The position numbers and the translations under genes are program-made. The notes under the pieces were generated by a model. It did not search any database. It was not told the origin of the DNA and was given only the letters and a program-made list of their open reading frames with translations. This document shows, one piece after another, positions 60,873 through 64,000 of a stretch of DNA of 64,000 bases; position 1 is the stretch's first letter, and each line of letters opens with the position of its first letter. This DNA comes from Deltaproteobacteria bacterium (GTDB lineage Bacteria; Desulfobacterota_D; UBA1144; Nemesobacterales; UBA2774). The stretch spans positions 558,001-622,000 of the forward strand of contig JAVKFU010000018.1 of assembly GCA_040223695.1 (NCBI GenBank). The letters are read 5' to 3'.

Positions 60873-61478
60873 CTAGAATCCCTCCGCTTCCTGCCGGATC
60901 TTTCTTTCGATTACGAGCGAATTCAGCTCGGTGCTGTAATAGAGGGCGGACAGGCTGATATCGTTATCGCGCCCCTGAAGCGTAAGGAATATATCGGTTT
61001 CGGGCGTCCTCCATGAGGACTGGAGCACCAGCTGTCCGAGCGCGGCGGCCTTGCCGTATTCTTCCGGCTTGTCCTTGTATGTCTCATCGCTCCAGATTTC
61101 CTCGTCCTGTGCCGGAATGCCGTATTTCTTTGTCAGCACGCCTTTGATTCTCTCATAGTCTTTGATATAGAGGTTGTTGTCTGAATGCCTGTCCGTGAAC
61201 GCGTACCCGGCGAGTACGAGCTTGTCCGCGTTGAACAGATATCCGGTCTCGGTGTTAGAGCCTTCGAAAGTCCCGGCGTATGAGACGGCCAGATCGTAGG
61301 GCGGGAGAGGGCCTTCGTTGATGGGCTTCCCTTCCTCGGTGAGCTTGACCTCTGCGACGGACATGCCCCATCGGGTTTTACGGAAGTTGTGCGTGTCCTT
61401 CTTTTGCGTGTATGCCGGGGGGACGGCGTGACAAATAATAATGAGCGTGAGCGCGGCGAGCGCAATTGATTTTTTCAC
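60873..61478 (-). CDS. Exported protein of the FR-x3-WG family (paralogue 3)
   Basis: 201 residues, GTG start at 61478 after AAGGAG. Signal peptide to about residue 24 (PAYTQ), without lipobox Cys. The domain begins HNFRKTRWGMSVAEVKLTEEG, the shared family block, followed by LFNADKLVLAGYAFT, YERIKGVLTKKYGIPA and WRTPETDIFLTLQG, and ends LSALYYSTELNSL. The blocks align in order with the other two paralogues (47822, 52907). Here the protein is soluble in the periplasm rather than lipid-anchored. Function unknown. Confidence 0.78.
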   Translation of the reverse strand: MKKSIALAALTLIIICHAVPPAYTQKKDTHNFRKTRWGMSVAEVKLTEEGKPINEGPLPPYDLAVSYAGTFEGSNTETGYLFNADKLVLAGYAFTDRHSDNNLYIKDYERIKGVLTKKYGIPAQDEEIWSDETYKDKPEEYGKAAALGQLVLQSSWRTPETDIFLTLQGRDNDISLSALYYSTELNSLVIERKIRQEAEGF

Positions 61479-61660
61479 CTGTGTTTCTCCTTTTTCGGGC
61501 TGCCCGTGTGCGTTCGGCGATGTCAGGCAGCCTTAAAATTATACCTATATATTGCGGGAAGGAATCGTGGGAGATTTAATTGTTGAGAAAAAGATAATTA
61601 GGCGAATAAAGTTCGGGTATTATGGCGCCATAGTCAAAACAAGTGCGGTTTGTCTTTAAA

Positions 61661-61702
61661 ACCCGCTCATCCTAGTAGGAGCCTGTCGAACTATCGAAGG
61701 AT
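61661..61702. repeat. Dispersed repeat type A
   Basis: CCGCTCATCCT...GCCTGTCGAACTATCGAAGGATG, a type A copy with the GCCTGTCGAACTATCG insert also seen near 59889. Confidence 0.65.
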
Positions 61703-61745
61703 GAAGGAGATAGGTCGAAATGTTGGCCGAGCGGAATGTTCGAAA

Positions 61746-61919
61746 TTAATGCTTCCCCAGGTCCTCGATTACCCTCTTGAGAAATACCTCTCTTTCCTTC
61801 AAACCCTCGCGGAAAAAACTGCTGTCAGTGTCCGCTATTTCAAATCTCAGGTCGGAGAGGTAGCTTGTGAGGACTTCACTCAGCATTTCTGCTTCTTCCG
61901 CAGTCAAATTAATCTGCAT
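61746..61919 (-). CDS. Small conserved 57-residue protein
   Basis: ATG 61919 with GGAGGG nine bases upstream; the upstream part of the longer frame (to 62000) lies in the leader. Helical: MQINLTAEEAEMLSEVLTSYLSDLRFEIADTDSSFFREGLKEREVFLKRVIEDL. A pattern like xLT-EE--xLxxxLxxxLxDLRxEIxxTDxxxFRexLkxRexxLxxll recurs in many bacteria as a small uncharacterised protein. Function unknown. Confidence 0.72.
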   Translation of the reverse strand: MQINLTAEEAEMLSEVLTSYLSDLRFEIADTDSSFFREGLKEREVFLKRVIEDLGKH

Positions 61920-62040
61920 CGTAGTTACCCTCCATTTGGATTTTGTATATATAAATAGGTTAGGTGCAGCAGGTGAAAATTGCAAGGGGAAGTGTGGCAT
62001 CCCTCTTCCCTCCTCGCGAGCCCGCTTTGGACCCGCTTAG

Positions 62041-62475
62041 CTACTCCGGTATAGTTTCACCCGAGCCACCGGTTCGCTGCGGCAGGTCCTTCAACTTGGG
62101 CAAGCCGTCTTTAATTCGTAGCACCGTCTCCTGATAGTGCACGTGTGCTAAGGGTTTGAACGGAAAATCCGGTATAATGGCAGCATAAACATCCGTAAGA
62201 CCCAGTGTAGGAATCTCGGTGAGTATGTGGCCGCCGCAGGTCTTGCACCACTTGCGTATGCTGGTAGGGTTTTTGCTGTAAGAGCCTATGTTATCAGCGC
62301 CTTTCGTAATCTTCACCGAATCAGGGCTCCAGAGCGTATAGGCGTTGACCGGGCTCGCCGACCAGTGGCGGCACGACTCGCAGTGGCAGTAGCCCATAGA
62401 GAATGGCTCGCCGGTTACAGTTAATTCCACCGCTCCGCAAAAACAACTACCCTTGTATGTATTATTCTCGCTCAT
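62041..62475 (-). CDS. GFA-family protein (copy 1)
   Basis: 144 residues, the usual length of a GFA (glutathione-dependent formaldehyde-activating enzyme-like, also CENP-V) domain. Metal-binding Cys occur in GSCFCGAVEL, GYCHCESCRHWS and WCKTCGGHI, giving the seven Cys of two zinc sites. It should be a small zinc protein that may act on a glutathione adduct, though the family is mostly uncharacterised. It lies 13 bp from the very similar gene at 62489-62923, on the same strand, so the pair is a tandem duplication. Confidence 0.87.
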   Translation of the reverse strand: MSENNTYKGSCFCGAVELTVTGEPFSMGYCHCESCRHWSASPVNAYTLWSPDSVKITKGADNIGSYSKNPTSIRKWCKTCGGHILTEIPTLGLTDVYAAIIPDFPFKPLAHVHYQETVLRIKDGLPKLKDLPQRTGGSGETIPE

Positions 62476-62488
62476 CTCGACCGCTCTT

Positions 62489-62923
62489 CTACTCCGGTAT
62501 AATGTCTCCCGAACCGCCGGCTTCCTTAGGCATGTCCTTCAATTTAGGCACGCCGTCTTTAATGGGCAGCACAGTCTCCTGATAGTTCAGGTGCGCTTCG
62601 GGCTTGAACGGAAGGTCCGGAATGATGTCCGCATTCACATCGATAAATCCGAATGCGGGATGCTCGGTGAATAAGTGCCCTCCGCAGGTCTTGCACCATT
62701 TGAGAAAGCTGTTTTGAGTTTTGATATAAGTGCTTATGTTATCAGCGCCTTTCGTAATCTTCATAGACTCGGGACTCCAGAGTGTATAGGTGCTGACCGG
62801 GCTCGCCGACCAATGGCGGCACGACCCGAAGTGGCAGTAGCCCATCGTGATTGGCTCGCCGACTAATGTTAATTCCACCGCCCCGCAAAAACAGCTGCCC
62901 GTGTATGTATTCTCTCCGCTCAT
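62489..62923 (-). CDS. GFA-family protein (copy 2, altered zinc site)
   Basis: 144 residues, about two thirds identical by eye to the copy at 62041-62475. GSCFCGAVEL and WCKTCGGHL are kept, but CHC is CHF (GYCHFGSCRHWS): a Phe replaces one metal-ligand Cys. The structural zinc site may still form but the second site is probably lost, so it may be a non-catalytic partner. It is upstream of copy 1 in transcription. Confidence 0.85.
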   Translation of the reverse strand: MSGENTYTGSCFCGAVELTLVGEPITMGYCHFGSCRHWSASPVSTYTLWSPESMKITKGADNISTYIKTQNSFLKWCKTCGGHLFTEHPAFGFIDVNADIIPDLPFKPEAHLNYQETVLPIKDGVPKLKDMPKEAGGSGDIIPE

Positions 62924-63283
62924 CTCCCGCCTCCGTATGCGTCGCTAGTCTTGTCTATTAGTTATCTTACTAAGAACGTTTATATTAGCAAATACCAATT
63001 AATGTACATATATTCACACGAATATATTATATCGTGTGTGTTGTCTTTGGGTTCTATAACAATAATGTTTTATACAATCAATGACTATCAACCTTTTGGT
63101 TGAGTATTGAACATCTTATCGTAATTTATGTTTAAGCTCAGGATCTCCACCCTCTACTCGTAGTGATACACCGCACCCGTCATCGCGAGGCTACGAGTGT
63201 AGCCGCGGCGATCTCTCTTTCTTCTTTGTAGTCGTGGCTATTGCTGGCTAGCAATGATAACTATAGAGTATTTGGGAATTGAC
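62924..63283. other. Intergenic, AT-rich
   Basis: 62990-63110 is AT-rich. CAACCTTTTGGTTG at about 63089-63102 is a short palindrome that also occurs near 12678 (AACCAAAAGGTTGAG). A type B fragment (CATCGCGAGGCTACGAGTGTAGCC) lies at about 63180-63205. No gene. Confidence 0.5.
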
Positions 63284-63904
63284 TTAATCTAACTTCGGTA
63301 CTTTATATCCTGTATTTTTTTCAAAGTTATCTAAAAATTCTCTAACCGTTTCAACTGCTTTTCTAGCTTCATTTGAATTAAATTGTTCTAATTCTGTATA
63401 TAGAGGGGAATTGTCAGGAAATTTCTTTAGTACGTCAGGGCTTTCAACCCTGGGTTTATAATGTATAATTGCATGTCTCAAGTTTTTTATCTTGATTAAG
63501 AGTCTAGAAAAATCTTCTGTTAAAATAAATTCTTTATTTGGGCTATTTGTTCGGAAGGCTAATTCTGCTAACTCTTCCCATTTTCCAATAAGTCCTCGTT
63601 TGTTTCTGTCGAATTTCTTAAATTTTTTCGACTTGAAATTTTTGCCAGTAAGAATTTTGAATAGATTATTGGATAAAGCTTCTAACGCTGTAAAACTCAT
63701 CACTATTGCTATAATTGAATGTTTCATTTCCTTTCGCGTTTTCTCAACGTCATCTCTGTCAATATCATGAGAAGCTAACTCGTCATGTTCTTTTGCGATT
63801 ACAAAGAGCTGGCTTTCAATATTCTCTCCTACTAGAATAGAAGGTTCAAAAAGTTTTAGAGTAGGTGGGATGCTCGGTTGGCCTAATAGATTGTCTTTGG
63901 ACAT
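63284..63904 (-). CDS. HEPN-like protein
   Basis: 206 residues. A helical protein with MSFTALEALSNNLFKILTG (middle) and LLIKIKNLRHAIIHYKPR, where R143-x4-H148 is an RxxxxH motif of HEPN RNases and nucleotidyl-binding HEPN proteins. Composition is very AT-rich for the window (Lys, Asn, Ile and Phe rich), suggesting transfer from another genome. HEPN proteins are often toxins or defence RNases, but no antitoxin (MNT) gene is next to it, so it may be a solitary RNA-binding or regulatory protein. Confidence 0.65.
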   Translation of the reverse strand: MSKDNLLGQPSIPPTLKLFEPSILVGENIESQLFVIAKEHDELASHDIDRDDVEKTRKEMKHSIIAIVMSFTALEALSNNLFKILTGKNFKSKKFKKFDRNKRGLIGKWEELAELAFRTNSPNKEFILTEDFSRLLIKIKNLRHAIIHYKPRVESPDVLKKFPDNSPLYTELEQFNSNEARKAVETVREFLDNFEKNTGYKVPKLD

Positions 63905-63941
63905 TGTATCCTCTTATACAATATTTTTACTTTAACCCCCC

Positions 63942-64000
63942 TCACACATTCTGGAAAATCCATCTGACGCGGCCGACTATGAGGTTCCGGTCCATGTCGT
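63942..64000 (-). CDS. C-terminal end of S24-type protein (partial)
   Basis: Only the last 18 codons are inside the window. They read DMDRNLIVGRVRWIFQNV, a common C terminus of LexA/CI-type S24 peptidase regulators; it compares with DFDPEMVIGKVACSVVNV at the end of the repressor at 38960-39625. The gene runs out of the window. Confidence 0.6.
   Translation of the reverse strand, partial: DMDRNLIVGRVRWIFQNV

Overview
The window looks like about 64 kb of chromosome from a free-living Gram-negative bacterium of middling GC. Many small exported proteins and lipoproteins carry Sec or lipobox signals. The chromosome is scattered with palindromic intergenic repeats, and several promoters match the sigma-54 consensus. 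The metabolic genes suggest a Desulfobacterota-like or Proteobacteria-like environmental lineage, but no rRNA or ribosomal marker is present, so the lineage cannot be fixed. I saw no tRNA, rRNA, CRISPR array, intact insertion sequence or prophage.

Layout. 0-8 kb: end of an MFS exporter, small exported proteins, a sulfotransferase, a methyltransferase, a Cys-rich 57-residue protein with a MerR-type metal regulator, a group III truncated haemoglobin, and an unknown gene behind a sigma-54-like promoter. 8.1-12.3 kb: the four-gene cluster of circularly permuted ATP-grasp protein, alpha-E protein, Anbu-type proteasome-like peptidase and transglutaminase. 12.3-24 kb: SprT-like protease, VOC protein, MHS-type transporter, methyltransferase, a secreted thaumatin-like protein with calcium-binding repeats, a PAS/GAF/PAS histidine kinase and an AI-2E family transporter. 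24.5-33 kb: a 1603-residue exported repeat protein, a DHA2 efflux pump, an SDR and a K+ channel-like protein. 33-39 kb: Kazal-domain lipoprotein, a MarR regulator divergent from rhodanese and DoxX genes with two matching operators, and a mer-type operon (merR, merT, merP, merA-like reductase, GDCCVxC protein). 39-49 kb: an S24-type repressor, lipoproteins, hydrolase, haem-binding protein, Spy-like chaperone and SRAP protein. 49.4-51.3 kb: a 1.9-kb region without large genes. It holds two sigma-54 promoters, each with the same palindrome about 131 bp upstream of its start, a probable sRNA, a 51-residue ORF and a second sRNA candidate. 51.3-64 kb: exported proteins, cupin plus FAD oxidoreductase, acyl-CoA ligase, DJ-1/PfpI protein, double AhpD-like protein, tandem GFA proteins, an AT-rich HEPN-like gene and the end of another S24-type gene.

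How genes work together. The clearest functional units are the Anbu cluster, the mer operon under its own MerR operator, and the MarR/rhodanese/DoxX module. Three unlinked exported proteins (47.8, 52.9 and 60.9 kb) share an N-terminal FR-x3-WG(M/A) motif and form an unrecognised paralogous family. Two large secreted proteins end in the same Gly-Gly/Cys, membrane helix and Arg tail, which points to a shared surface-sorting pathway. The most novel signal is the sigma-54 island at 49.7-51.0 kb.
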